This document shows positions 1-35,100 of a stretch of DNA of 64,000 bases, piece after piece. The notes beneath the pieces are model-generated. The model saw nothing but the letters and a program-made list of their open reading frames with translations, was not told where the DNA came from and searched no databases. Source of the DNA: Bactericera cockerelli (lineage: Eukaryota; Arthropoda; Insecta; Hemiptera; Triozidae); assembly GCA_024516035.1 (NCBI GenBank), contig CM044967.1:18574810-18638809 (forward strand). The letters run 5' to 3'. Position numbers and translations under genes: made by a program. How positions within the stretch are numbered: position 1 is the stretch's first letter; every line of letters begins with the position of its first letter.

Positions 1-301
1 AGTTCATCTTGACTCATGGTGAATGACTTGGTGTTTTACCGGTCAACCAACATTGTTCGAGACCGTAATCATCAAAACAATAATACTGAACTAAATAACT
101 AGGTAGTAAAAGAGATTCTTATGAAATAAAAGTAACTTTATCTTCAAGTATTTAAAATGAATATAAGTTTCACAATGTTTGTTTTCACCGACTCATGGTT
201 AAATGGACCTAGGCGAGCCAGGTTAAGCTGTCATTAGTTTATTCTGGCCAGAGAATATCACGGGAAAAATGCGAATCTTAACTTTCTGATTTATATTTTA
301 G

Positions 302-22737
<22,436 letters not shown>

Positions 22738-23024
22738 CATCACCCTGACCAAAACAAACAGATGTGCTTGAAAAACATATTTAATTTTTGTTTGAAGAGC
22801 TATACCGAGTTCTAAAAATTGAATAATCTACCTAGAATTTTTGTTCTTTGTACCATATTATTCCTACAAAGAACGAAAAAGTATGTTTAGTGTTGTGGTT
22901 GAATTTGTTCGTAAGTAAGGTTGTAAGATGAATAAGGAGTGCCATAAAGGTATTAAAATAATTTATTAATGTAGGTATATAATTTTAGACTCTGACCCAG
23001 TTTTTTAATTTATCTTTTAATAAA
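22738..23024 (+). other. cic: cic probable 3' UTR
   Basis: AT-rich, without repeats that I recognise, ending at an AATAAA signal at 23019-23024. The end point is inferred from the signal only. Confidence 0.45.
23019..23024 (+). terminator. candidate polyadenylation signal of cic
   Basis: AATAAA about 280 bases after the cic stop codon, followed by a T-rich stretch. It is the first good hexamer in the presumed 3' UTR. Confidence 0.4.
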
Positions 23025-23039
23025 TTTTATTATATTTAC

Positions 23040-25180
23040 ATTACATGAAGAATTTACAATCATGAGTACAGAGACAAATATCTATACACATACTAACAAA
23101 CAATAATTCAACAATACATTCTATTTAAATATATAACTGCTAGCCCCCCCTTCTCTCACGTTTTGATTTTGGTAGGGAAGTTAGTTTTTACTATACTTCA
23201 AATTCATTCTAGTATTTGAACTCATAGACTCTTATTACAAGGCAGTAGTAACAAAAACTTCATAGACTTTTTATATGTAGTTAATTCCATAAAGGTTTGG
23301 AAGCCTTGTCACATCAATTTCATAATGAGAGGTCGAGATATCACAGGGGCTGTGGACTAACTAGTCTAAAACAGGTGTAAGTATAGGTTACTTACGACTA
23401 AGTGGTACCAAACCAATGTCTCGGCGATGTATTCACTGTTTTTCATAAATATTTGACATGATTAACTTTCCTGCAATATCCTACCCTCCACATAAACTTA
23501 CTTCTATATAAAACAATTTGATGATAAAACTATTGTGAACGTCCACCTACCTGCAGTATAATTTTCGATTTTTTGCTCTACTCTTTGTATTTAGGGGTTC
23601 TAAGTATACCTTGCGGGTATCAACAAACGATGAGTAGCTTTTTCAAAGGATATTGAAAAGTGGCCGTATTACAAGCATGCAATATTCTGTACTAAGCAAG
23701 TGATGTGAGTGGAAGTCTGTAATGCTGTTCTATCCAATAAAGTTGTGATATAATAACACAAAGAATGCATATACACAATACACATACTAATTTATTTACT
23801 TTGGCCATTGCCATAAATTGGTGTGCAGGATTCACTGTCTAGTGACTGAATAGTAGCTCACCAAAGGTGTGATTTTGCGGTACGCAGCTCAGTGTTCGCT
23901 GCACATGACTGACACTTCTGGGTATTTTGTGTTTCTGAATTGTCAGAAACCTTGGCTGCGTACCTTTTCTCGACAAACTTGATAATTCCCTATTTTATTT
24001 GTTGTCTTTTTTTTAACTCTTTATTGATAGCATTAATTTATATTACATTGAAAAGTATAAAATTGTATGAATATATATTTACACAAAAAACAATATTATG
24101 TAAAAGTACATTTTTTACAAACAAACAAAAATAAAATATAATTTATGAATAAGTGAGGAGTCCATATGTACTGAAAGCATGTGTTGGGCTCCTCCGTTTT
24201 AAAATGTCTTCTTTATTTATTTACGTCCATTCTATCTTTGTTGCAGCACCACGCTACTATAGCTTTCATCTATTTGATCGATATGGTCTTGCTTATCTAT
24301 TGTGTAATTGACATGGTTAAGAGTTTGGATGTAACTGTCCCAGATTTCCTGCAATCCATTCATCGTGAGGAAAAATGTATGAAAAAAGGACAGCAAACAG
24401 TAGCAACATTTCGAATTACCGTAAAGAAATGTGGCATGAATATTAATGAAAAGTAGTACCTATTGTAAAACATTTCTATCCACTGAAATTGTCGCATAGT
24501 AAAACAAAGAGACCACGTACACTGGAAGTCCAATCTCAATGAAGTACTTATTTGAAGAAAAAAACTTTGGTATAGTCGTAGATTAGCCCCTTGTATAACT
24601 TGATGAAATGAAAAAATATCAAGTTTTGCGACATGAACACAATGATATGATGATACTCGTAAATTAAAGATAGCGATGTTTTTTTTTTACAGTCAACTTT
24701 TAATCAACGTTATTTGAAAAAATAAATATAAAAAAAAATAGGTAATCTAACAAGGCAAAGAATAAGCTAAAGCTATTAAGCCAGAACTAATAAGGTTATT
24801 TGAATTTTGTGCCAATATTTCTCATAGCTTTACTAGGAAAGCCTTCACTAACCGGAGAAAGCATGCATTTTTTTGTCAATATTATGTGTTCAAAGTCTCG
24901 AATAAATAAATAATCTCAAACTACGGATCACTAAACTCCCTGATAACCAGACTAGCCCCTAAACAACTCGACCGCCAATGTACTTAATTTCCACAGTTCA
25001 CACAGCCTGACAGGAATTGTAATAACAACAGACACGTATTAGACACTCAATGGAGCCGTGCGATGACAGGCACCAATCCATGTCTTCCTTATGTCCGATT
25101 TTGCTTATTTTTCAGTGATTTGTTGGAAAAGTGAAATGTTGAGAAATCGCATCGGTCAACGCTTGGTGAAGGGACGAATT
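23040..25180. other. intergenic region, no gene recognised
   Basis: AT-rich spacer between cic and the CNOT1-like gene. It holds short repeats (for example a poly-T LINE-like end near 24000) and a few open frames of 60-90 codons with no recognisable homology. The minus-strand frame near 24245-24375 reads LQEIWDSYIQTLNHVNYTID, which looks more protein-like than its surroundings, but I cannot identify it. Confidence 0.4.
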
Positions 25181-25182
25181 AT

Positions 25183-25375
25183 AAAATAGAATTACAACAA
25201 AGATACCCGTTCTTCAAGTTGGAGTTTCAGCCAATCACAACTAAGCAACGACATAACTTTGCTCTAATCCTATTTTAAATTCGGCCCTTAGTCTCTAGTC
25301 TGTCAATCCAGGTAGCGTGAGGAACCGTTGGTTCAGATCCCCAGCCAGTGCGTGAATTTTACACATACATATTTT
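25183..25375. mobile_element. MITE remnant followed by a tRNA-headed SINE fragment
   Basis: 25183-25290 resembles the 43065-43205 MITE (AATTATAAAATAGAATTA at one end, AATCCTATTTTAAATTCGGC at the other). 25295-25375 holds CAATCCAGGTAGCGTGAGGA and GTTGGTTCAGATCC, part of the AGTCAAGTGG-type tRNA-SINE head. Confidence 0.5.
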
Positions 25376-25709
25376 AAATTTTGACCTCAATAATGGCTGA
25401 ATTGACAAACGCTGAATTAAACAGACACTTTAGTCCCAATTGAAAAGTATAAATGTGTTTATTATAATAATGATTATTTAGCTATCGAGATTGAGTACAT
25501 ATTGAGTTTTCAATGTGCAATAATTTCCAGTAGTACAAGGTCCCTGTGTGGGAGCCTCATGTATCCATCCTGTCAGGCCACGTCAGACTCAGTAGGTATC
25601 AAGTTTCAGAAATTTCTGAGCATAAAATGCAATCGTTGGCTTTTTTTAACGCACTGGTCAGAATTTAAATTCCTTATCAACAGGCAGAATTACAGCGCTG
25701 GTTGAAATG

Positions 25710-25967
25710 GACACCTAGAGTTGCTCTCGGCTTTCATTCTGCTGATTCAGAAAATCAGACCCCCCCCCCGCCCCCCTCCTCCCACTCCACTTCCGTTGTA
25801 AATTAATATTCTTTCTTCTCCTGCTCAGACTCACGTACCATTTTCTCCTGAACACATTGGCTTGTGGAGCACATTTTCGCTGGTCATCCTTAGTTTTGAA
25901 GAATTTTCTTTCCTTGTGTCGAGGAAGTTGATTTTGACAGTAAAGTGAGCTGTTTAAGTGCTGCTAG
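25710..25967 (+). promoter_or_regulatory. candidate promoter and 5' non-coding exon of the CNOT1-like gene
   Basis: A C-rich tract at 25759-25787, then moderately GC sequence without stops or repeats, ending in a strong donor CTGCTAG|GTAAGTGG. No long open frame. It could be a 5' UTR exon spliced to 29102, which begins just before the predicted start codon. This is inference from a good donor and position only. Confidence 0.35.
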
Positions 25968-26139
25968 GTAAGTGGAACTAACTGTTTTTATATTATTTAT
26001 TCACAAGTAATCTATTTTCTTTCTTTTAAACCATGGCTTCACGTCTTTTTGACATCGAAAGCCAATCGAGATGGGGTTTTTTTTTTGTTGTAATAATGTA
26101 TATTTATTTTAGTTTTTCATTACAATTTTTGTGGCTCTC

Positions 26140-26330
26140 TCCCTAAGGAATTCTTCTAAGGACCCACATTAACCTCACCAGCCAGAGTTGGGCTAGGAAT
26201 AAACAGCAACACGGTGGGTTTGAATTTAAGTGATTACCCTCCAGTTATTAACATTGTTCGACGTTGCTTAACTGCAGAGATCTTTTGAGAACCATTCAAC
26301 GAGCCATCGACGTTGGCTGACAACTAGATC
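26140..26330 (-). mobile_element. 5S-rRNA-derived SINE, diverged
   Basis: On the minus strand: a head with AGTTAAGCAACGTCGAAC, then the body (ATTACCCTCC, TTAACCTCAC complement). Same family as 15524-15753, older. Confidence 0.55.
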
Positions 26331-26590
26331 TATGTTCTATCATCCAATATCTTCTTTTTTTACTTTCTATTATCCTTTATTCGGAGGTTGGAGGTTGTAA
26401 AATACCAATCAAATAACGTTACATGGAAGTAACACCACGGATCGGCCATGCCTCTTGGCTAACATTTAACGCTGTGACTCCTCTTTAGAAGATAGGTTTA
26501 GATTTATAAGATAGGTTTTTGATGGCCCATGATATAGGTTTGGGGAGTCTATGGTTTCCTACTTGGGCATAAAGAAGTTCTACAGCCTCT

Positions 26591-27840
26591 TTGATGATTG
26601 CCGGCAAAGACCTGCGCAGCGCGGCTTATATATTTTATATTTCTACTTTAGAAAGTTGGGTTTGCTTAAAGCAAGGTTGCTTAAAGCAAGGCATGGGAAC
26701 ATGCCATCATGAAACTTGGTACACAAAGAAATCACACGCTTTGATGAATGCCGACTTGCTGACATATCGCTGGCACATTTGCCCTCGGAAAACCATCTCA
26801 AGTTTAGAAACTAGACACACTTCCTTGCCTTCTCTAATGCTCCTCTCTAATTCAATACTGGTATTTAAGAGCATCATCTTGGCAGGAAGTACTCTCAAAA
26901 ATGGCAAATGACATGAGAAAAATAAAATGTTGGTTTCAGGCTCACAATCTACGCCTGAACACAGATAAAACTAAAATAGTGCCATTTGCCATACAAAGAC
27001 CCCAACTACCCACACAGACCATGTTAGTTGTCCATGAGAGTCCTGACTGCCAGGATTCGTGCTCTTGCTCTGCTGTTGAAATTGTGAAGGATATAAAATA
27101 TCTTGGGGTACAAATGGACTGTTTTCTTAGATGGGACACGCACATTGAGGCATTGATTAAGAGACTAAGAAGGTACATATACCCTTTCTTAACCCTCAGA
27201 ACTTTCCTACCGTTATACCTTCTGAAGGAAGTGTACCATGCTCTCGTTCAATCGGCCCTTGAGTACGGGATTATAGCTTATGGTAGAGCTGACAAAACAA
27301 AAATAACAAAACTTGAGACAGTCCAGAATTCCTTACTGAAAATAATATACAAGAAAGAAAGAAGGTATCCAACGGTAAAACTCTACCAAAATCTTAAAAT
27401 ACTAAACCTAAATAATCTATTTACAAAGAATATCTGTGACTACATACATAAAAACAAAGAATCACTTGTAAAAGAAAAGAAAACTAAACATCAACTTAGA
27501 GAAAGAAAAATAAATATTGAAAAATGTAAAAAATCAAAAGGCCAAAAATCATTAAAATATCTTGGTATCAAAATCTATCAAGAGCTACCAACAAAATTAA
27601 AAAACCAAGATGACTGTAAAAAATTTAAACTCGAACTCAGGGACTGGTTGAAAGAGGTGCAGAGTAAAAAATAAGAAATATTGTAGACATAAATATTTAC
27701 TATAATAATTATACATACATGTAATATTCTATGATGTATATTGTATGTACCAACCTACAAAATTATCCATGTACATAATAACATGTGCTTATTTATTTAT
27801 TTATTTATTTATTTTTATTTATTTATTTATTTATTTAAAA
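26591..27840 (+). mobile_element. LINE fragment, C-terminal reverse transcriptase region
   Basis: The open frame 26901-27674 (257 codons) has WFQAHNLRLNTDKTKIVPFA (RT thumb), IKYLGVQMDCFLRWDTHI and the LVQSALEYGIIAYG block typical of the C-terminal part of non-LTR reverse transcriptases. Upstream RT motifs are missing or disrupted. The 3' end has a (TTTA)n tail at about 27788-27837. 5'-truncated, but the remaining frame is intact, so it is younger than the 19-20 kb copy. Confidence 0.8.
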
Positions 27841-28190
27841 TCCCATAATTGAGATAGTTTACATAGGTTTGATAATAATACATATTACAGGATAAACATA
27901 ACATAGAAGAAGCAATAGAAATAGTAGAATATTGAAAGTAAAGCAAGGGATAAACTGACTTAATTATTAATTCTAAGTATTTTATTTACTTGTGTCAGGT
28001 TCATACTAATGTCTATGTCTAATTTATTGTAGATCTTATTGAAGTTTTTTGTTGCTGTGTCTAATGATGAAATGTATTTGGTATTAGGTATATTTAGAAA
28101 AGTGGTATCATTATTTCTGAATCTGGGATTAGGGACTTTGATATTCAGGGTTGATAGTAATGTAGGTGAATCGATTAACTCTTTTTTTTT
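27841..28190 (-). mobile_element. LINE 3' fragment
   Basis: The minus frame from about 28189 to 27972 reads LSTLNIKVPNPRFRNNDTTF and NFNKIYNKLDIDISMNLTQ, like the C-terminus of a LINE ORF2. It lies tail-to-tail with the previous LINE across a TTTA repeat. Confidence 0.5.
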
Positions 28191-28192
28191 TT

Positions 28193-28370
28193 GCTATAAA
28201 GAGAGAAACTATACAGCGAAAAAAGAGAGAAAGAAAAAGAGGGGAAGGAAGAGAATAAGAGAAAGAAAAGGAGACAATGAATGAGAAAAGGAAGTGAGAA
28301 CGAGATAAATAATAAATTAGACAGAAAAAGAAAATAAACCAAAGAAAGAAAGAGAGACAAAGAGAGAGAA

Positions 28371-28424
<54 letters not shown>

Positions 28425-28425
28425 T
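28193..28425. repeat. purine-rich tract with (GA)n microsatellite
   Basis: About 230 bases almost entirely A and G on the plus strand, ending in a pure (GA)n run at about 28374-28421. Open frames across it are low-complexity artefacts. Confidence 0.9.
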
Positions 28426-28594
28426 AAAGTTAAATCAAGTGAGAAAAATAGAACTATCCCACAAAACAAGAAAATCACTGATTTTCTTAGTGTGGGTAGT
28501 TTAGGACATGTTATGTGAGTTAATATGTTATCTATTTAGTATTTAAGTTAATCTTACGTACCTATTGTAAAAATGTATTTTCAATGTATTGTCA

Positions 28595-28627
28595 TCATCA
28601 ATAAAATCAAATCAAATCAAATCAAAT
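28595..28627 (+). repeat. (ATCAA)n LINE-type tail
   Basis: AATCAAATCAAATCAAATC following AATAAAATC. The same pentamer tail occurs at the end of the 19-kb LINE and at 55708-55726, so this probably marks the 3' end of a lost LINE copy. Confidence 0.5.
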
Positions 28628-29127
28628 TTTATTTATCTTGGGGTACCAATGTAGTTATCAGGAAATTTATGATATAACTTGTAAGTTCATTGATGACAGC
28701 ATAACAAGAGGCTCAGTTAGTGTTTCATGGACTAGACATTGAGACATTTAGCCGGGTTTAGTCAAAGTGGTGAAAAAGAATCTTTACACCTCTGCTAAAT
28801 GGTTATTTGAACATTTTAAAGTTTTATTTAAAAAAAAAAAAAAACAAATTTTTCTATACCTTATATAGGTAATAGAAAGTAAAAATAATGCATAGCATAG
28901 AAAATTGTTAAACTCTCACTGCGTGGTTTATTACTGTGTTCTGTTTTGATTATATTCCTAACTACGTTCTATTTATTTATCTACCTACTTCTAACAATAT
29001 ATTTTCTCGTAGTTTTCACTTTAATATTGGTTTCTCTGCCTAAGGATTTTCCAATAAATTGATCACTTGTATCCGCTGTACAGAGAATTTTTTTTCGTTA
29101 GAGGCTTGGTGATCTACAGACCTACCC

Positions 29128-29187
29128 ATGGAAGAACTTGCAGCCTCTACCATGTATAACTTGGAAGAGGCCATGGAAAACTTAACG
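29128..29187 (+). CDS. CNOT1-like: CNOT1-like exon 1 (start codon)
   Basis: Twenty codons (MEELAASTMYNLEEAMENLT) ending at a donor ACG|GTACGT in phase 0. An in-frame TGA just upstream and a possible acceptor TTCGTTAG at 29100 support this as the first coding exon. Translation could instead start at the ATG that opens the next exon. Confidence 0.55.
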
Positions 29188-32100
29188 GTACGTTTTTCAT
29201 TTTCATTTTTTCCTTTTTCTAATTTTTACTCGTAAGTTCAACCTAAAAAACACCTTAAAAAAAGACTCTTAGAAAAAAAAAGAATATATTCAAGGATTGA
29301 CATCTGCAAGAATGAAAACTCAACTTGTTTTTATTGTAAACTTTTTTTTGAATGATCATTGATTTAAAGAGAGGTCTATATCACTGAGAGTCCTTGGCCA
29401 TCGTAACAATAATTAGAATACTCTTTTGTGGAAGGTGTTTTTTAGGTTGATTTTGAGAGTAGCCTAAGACCACCAGGCGAGGTTAATCCTTAAAGTATTT
29501 TCTACCTCCTAACCCTCAGAATCTTATTATTATGTGGTTATAATCTCAAATAAATGAGGAAAAATAATGCATTGAGTGGTATTCGTTGCCAACGAGTCCC
29601 TATTCTACCTGGATTACCAGACTAGCGCCTTAACCATCGTAGACTTTAAGAGGGCCAAATTATAAAAAAAAGGATTAAAGGGGGAATCTTCTACTGTTTT
29701 TGATTTAATATCATTTCATAATTAGTCCCAAAATGATTTTGAGAGTAGCCTAAGACCAAGGACTTGTATTACCTATATTTCAGATGAACTTATATTATTC
29801 CAAGACAGATGTATATTGTATACAGCTCAGTGGTAATCATTGTAATAAAAAAATCTTTCATGTTGGAGGAAAAAGGCAGTGTCCCTATTACACAGGCGGT
29901 GTTCCTTTTCTAAAATTATTGTATTGTACGAATTTCTTTGTGGTGAAGCACAAGGCCTCTTCACAATTTTTGTGGGTAGCGCAGCATTACTAAGAGCCTC
30001 CTTTACATTTCGAATTATTCTATTACATTAATTTCTTTTTACTCTGTTAATGCCGCCATGAGTAGTCATACAAGTAACTACTCATTTTTCCTCACGAGGT
30101 ATGAGTGGACCCCGAACATCCAAGTACAGACCAGAAAAAATCCTCCCCCGCTGGGAATCGAACCCAAGTCACCATGTGTGCAATGCCTAGCGCGCTAACT
30201 CGCTCTGCCACAGTGACTACAACTACTTTTCTAAAATTATAAAATAAAATATACATAAAAAATCAGTTTTTTCAAATCAGTAGAGTCTAAGGGCGAAATT
30301 ATTAGAAGTTTTTGTAATAGCTCTGGGGCGCTAAGTCATGGATTGCGTATTGTGTAAGATAGGAAAAACCGACACTAAGCAATGACTTAAGTTATCGATA
30401 TTGTCTATTAATTTTGCCCTAATTGTCCAGAAATGTTATTAGCTCAATTTTGAAAAAACCGACCGAAAACAATACTTTCTAAGGGTGTCACATTACAAAC
30501 GAGACATTCAAATATCAAATAGACTCGTTTATAATGGGAAACCCTGTATATTATAGGTAATAGAAAGTAAAAAAATACAATATAAAATATTACCTACGAG
30601 TATATTACAAATTTTCACGAGAAAAAGAGTAGGTTCGAAGTTTTGTGTTTCAAATCTGTTCCTCTCTCCTTTCAGATGGAAAGTCCGGGAAGCACACTGG
30701 CGGATCGTATCCAAGAGATTGGGTACGAGTTTTGCTCTTCCGTGGGGGAATGCATTCAGCACTTCGCCAATCTAGGAGTGACTGCCCTGGACAATGCGGA
30801 GATAGCCGATATTCTCATCATGATGATTCGGACTCACACTGGCCTGCACGCGGACAGGTACATAACATTTATGGCATAACAAGGGTTGGTTAGAAGAGAT
30901 TATCATTTGTATCAACTCCGCTTTTTGTTAGGAAATATAGGTATTTCTATTCTACCTTTTCAGGTACATAACATCATTTATAACAAGGGTTGGATGGAAG
31001 AGATTATCATTTGTATCAACTCCGCTTTTTGTTAGGAAATATAGGTATTTCTATTCTACCTTTTCATTTTTTTTCTTAATATAATAATAATAATAATAAT
31101 ATCGCCTTATTTATACTGCCCGATTAGGACTATTAAGTCTCATTATTTCAGCAGAAAGTCCAAGACGTATTATTATGTGGTAAAAATCTCAAATGGGAGA
31201 ATAACTTGTCTTGTCCCGGCTGGGTTTGAACACTCGACCTCTGGAATCTCTGGATTCACACAGTGCCGCCTTTACCACTGAGCTACCGGGACAGGCGAAC
31301 CGGGACAGATGAATATAGTCGAACCTGGATACAAGAAAACTTAAGGGACGGGAGTTTTTTTTCTCTTATATCCAGGTTTTTTTATGAGATTATTTTCCCT
31401 TGTACAGAGAGGTAAATTGTAAATAAAAGTCCCTACATAAAAAAAACGACTGAAAGGTAACGCCCAACCCTGGCCTAAATGATTTTCGCAAGAACATTAA
31501 ATGTTGATAGAAAAATTGGACATTGTAGAAGCCAAGAAATCGTTCTTGGGCGTCTATGCAATCTTTCCACCACTCAATACCGTCACTTGGATTGATAGTC
31601 AAGTGGTTAAGACGCTGGTCTGATAATCCAGGTAGCGTAGGGATCCGTTGGTTCGAAGCCCACACCCAATGCATGAATTTCTCCTCATGAATTTGAGGTT
31701 GTGACCACATAATAATGAGACTCTGAGGGTTAGGTGGTAGAAACTGCTTGAAGCATTAACCTTGCCGGGTGGTTACCTTCCACTAAAGAGTGTTATTAAT
31801 ATTACTAGGGCATCTGTACCCATCTCACTGCTCACGGTGACTAGGCTTATTAGATTTTATTATAATATTAATGATATTATATTTATCATTTATCAGGTGC
31901 AGTAAGACAAATCAATGATCTTTTTTTTCTTCTCTCTCTCTATTTCAATATTAAACAACTCTAGTCCCTTTTTTAGGGCAGTGAACTTATAACTTGAAAG
32001 TCGATGTTTTGAGTTCAGAATTTAAGTAAGACGGGTTTTGAATGATTGTGAAATCACTCTTCAGATAAACACAAATATGACCTTTCTTCATTTCTAATTT

Positions 32101-35100
32101 ATATGTAAGGATGCCACCAAAGGAGTCAGATGAAGGGCCTACCGACGGTGTAGAAAAACTAGATGGGAAAGGAGCAACAAAAAGAGATGTCACATATGAA
32201 GACCCAAGCTTTGAGTTATATGAATGGGTCCGGGAAGGCGATGAGGTATTTGACATAAACGCAATTGAAGAAGATGCCAAAAGAGATGAAACAAGTTTGG
32301 AGTCATATGAAAGGGCCACGGTAGGCGAATATTGGAATGCCACTGCAAAAGGATTTGCCACAGATACTGCATGGGACATGCGAGTGTTCGTTGAAGCCGT
32401 CTTTCAAATCGTAAGTATAATAATAATATCGTCTTGTGTATACTGTCCGATTAGGACTATTTAAGTCCCATTATTCCAGTCTGGCTGTGGGACTATAAAC
32501 AGGGAGTAGACCAGTATTGGCTTGGTTCTGAGGGCCCTTGTCAATTATTATTCTCCTTGTAAAGACAGTGGTAGAAGTGCTGAGTCATTCTTCCACTGCC
32601 TTGCTACCATCGTTCACGATGACGAAACCCTATCATGATTCCAGCAGTAAGCCCAAGACATATTATTATGTGGTAAAAATCCCAAATGGGAGGATAACTT
32701 GTCATGTCCCGGCTGGGTTTCGATCCCACGAACCCTGGAATCTTTGGATTCACAGAGTGCCGCCTGTACCACTGAGGTACCGGGACAGACTTTTTTACCT
32801 TGTCTTGTCTCGGGGCTTCCTCGATTAGCCTGGTTTCAAAACCGCACCCGATGTCTATTATGAACCAACATTCAAAAGTTCGGTTCCTGGCGTCACACCA
32901 ATTTACCACACAGGGGTTTTTCCAAATATTATTAGTAGGTCAAACTGATTAGAACATACATGATGGAGGAACATATTGTTATCAGATATTAAATTAAGAA
33001 CAAAATGCCATTCATCAGGGCCAAAAATAAATATATCATAATTTTTTGGGAAATATATTTTTAACCCCGATATGGGCCAAAATAAATATATCATCATCAA
33101 AGATTAAAAATATGTTCTAACAATGTATAAAACATACCCTGAAGGCTTGATGAGACATAAATTCCAACATTAATGTCCTTCTATGTATTATAGTTATATG
33201 TAGAAAGGTAAAAGTCAACTTTAAATAGGTTATGTACGAGTATATGTCAACTTTCATTGAAAATCAGCTTAAACTTTATAAATGTTTTATTAATTTTTTT
33301 TTCCAGTCTCCAAAAACTGTATCATGGCACGCAATATTGGAACATTTGGATCATCCAGACTTTAGAATCGTCGATAAAAAAGGACTCGGACTTATCCTCA
33401 AAGCTTTTACGTATGTACCTAATTTAGTCACAACCTTTTTTTCATTAATAATTAGCAGGTTTCCTAACTAAACAAAACAAAGTACCAAAACAAATTCTGT
33501 GCTAGTAATTATTTTATTTTGTTCAATTTTTTTTTCTCTCTTAAAACTTTATATTGTAAATATTATCCTCCTAATAAAGAATTATAATATAAATTGTATT
33601 AAATTTGACTAAATTTTAAATTCATTATGACATGTCTTTTGAGTATTTTCTAATTTTGATAATACCATTTGATCTAGAGAAAATCGATTTCTAGGATTTA
33701 TAGTTACCTACCAATAACCAATAAAGGGAATTTTTGTATTGTTAGGCAACGCCATTCCATACAGCCATACTAAAGGGTCTCGCTAGAGGACTATAAACAG
33801 AGAACGGACTAGCTAGGCTAGCTTGCAGTTTCCCAAGGGTTTTTAATAGTTTATGAAAAAGGAGCTCAATTTCTCACGATGGTTGATCACACATAGAAAT
33901 ATGTAGTTCAGGACGAGCCAACTTTTCCATTTAAGTAGGCTGGAGATCATCATACCCTCAAGCTGTAGCCAAGCTGGTTACAACAACAAAGGGTCTAATA
34001 TTATGGTAATTAATAAATTTGTTCAATGTTTATTCTCTACCATTTCAGACTAGGTTTTGTGTGTCACAAATACATAGGACCATATTTCCCAGTTGACAAG
34101 CTATTTCGTACTTGGAAACATGCAGAGGCACAATTTTCATTCCTTGAACACATAGTGCGAAACCCGGATATATTTAACTTCTTGTTTCACGACCTCCTCA
34201 GATTTGCCACTTCTTGTTATCCTATAAAAGAACACATCGACGTAAAATTTAGGATGATCGGTAGATGGTAAGTTTTCCCTCTCTTTTTATTTAATTTATC
34301 TTTAATCTTTTTCCATTATTAATCTCTTTCTATTATTTAATAGAATCTCTTTTAATCTCTTTCTATTATTACTGCCTGAGGTTAATTTGAATAGCTGCTT
34401 TGTGAGTTTCCAGTGAATGTAGGGTAAAGCCTCCTCATGATATGACCATAAAGTTGAAAGTGACGTTAATTTTATTATTATTACTGTCGAAAATGTGAAA
34501 TAAATCTATGTAAGTTCTAACTGTTGATATAATGTGACTTCCTATTCTACTGCTATACAGTCAAAATAAAGCACTGTAACTTCATACCTGTCTCAGTCTT
34601 CACGACTTTTGGTCCCACATTAAATGATCGAAGCTTTCAGAGAAATATTGTTAACCAAGACGAGTTGAGAATAGCTTTGTTTGTGTTGGTAATTTCCCAA
34701 CATTACAATGCAGGCAGTTTACCAACTTAGGAATGACTAGAAATAAAAGATTCGCGTCACTTTCTCTTTCTCACCCAGAATGATACAACTCACCGGCAGA
34801 ATTGACCGAATACTTCCTGTTTTTCCATTTGTCCGTACCGAAATACATGGATTCAAATGGAAAAACTGGTTCGGTGAATTCTGCCCGTGAGGGTATAATA
34901 TGAGGAATTGTAATTTTAATTAAAGTTACCTTCAGTGTAATAATACAGTTAGAAGGAAATTAACTAATTTTATAATAATAATAATATTTTTTTCTTTGTG
35001 TTATTATGTCACAATTTTAGTGAGTAGCGCAGAATCATAGGACGTTACCACTTTAATATACATTATCTTCTATTACTTTTTTGCCTATGATTCTACCACT

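Noticed and set aside
28039..28360. Lys/Arg/Glu-rich and Phe/Ser/Leu-rich open frames
   Set aside because: Produced by the purine-rich microsatellite in both strands.
32190..32379. Minus-strand frames opposite CNOT1-like exon 3
   Set aside because: Antisense of an exon with clear phase and homology on the plus strand.
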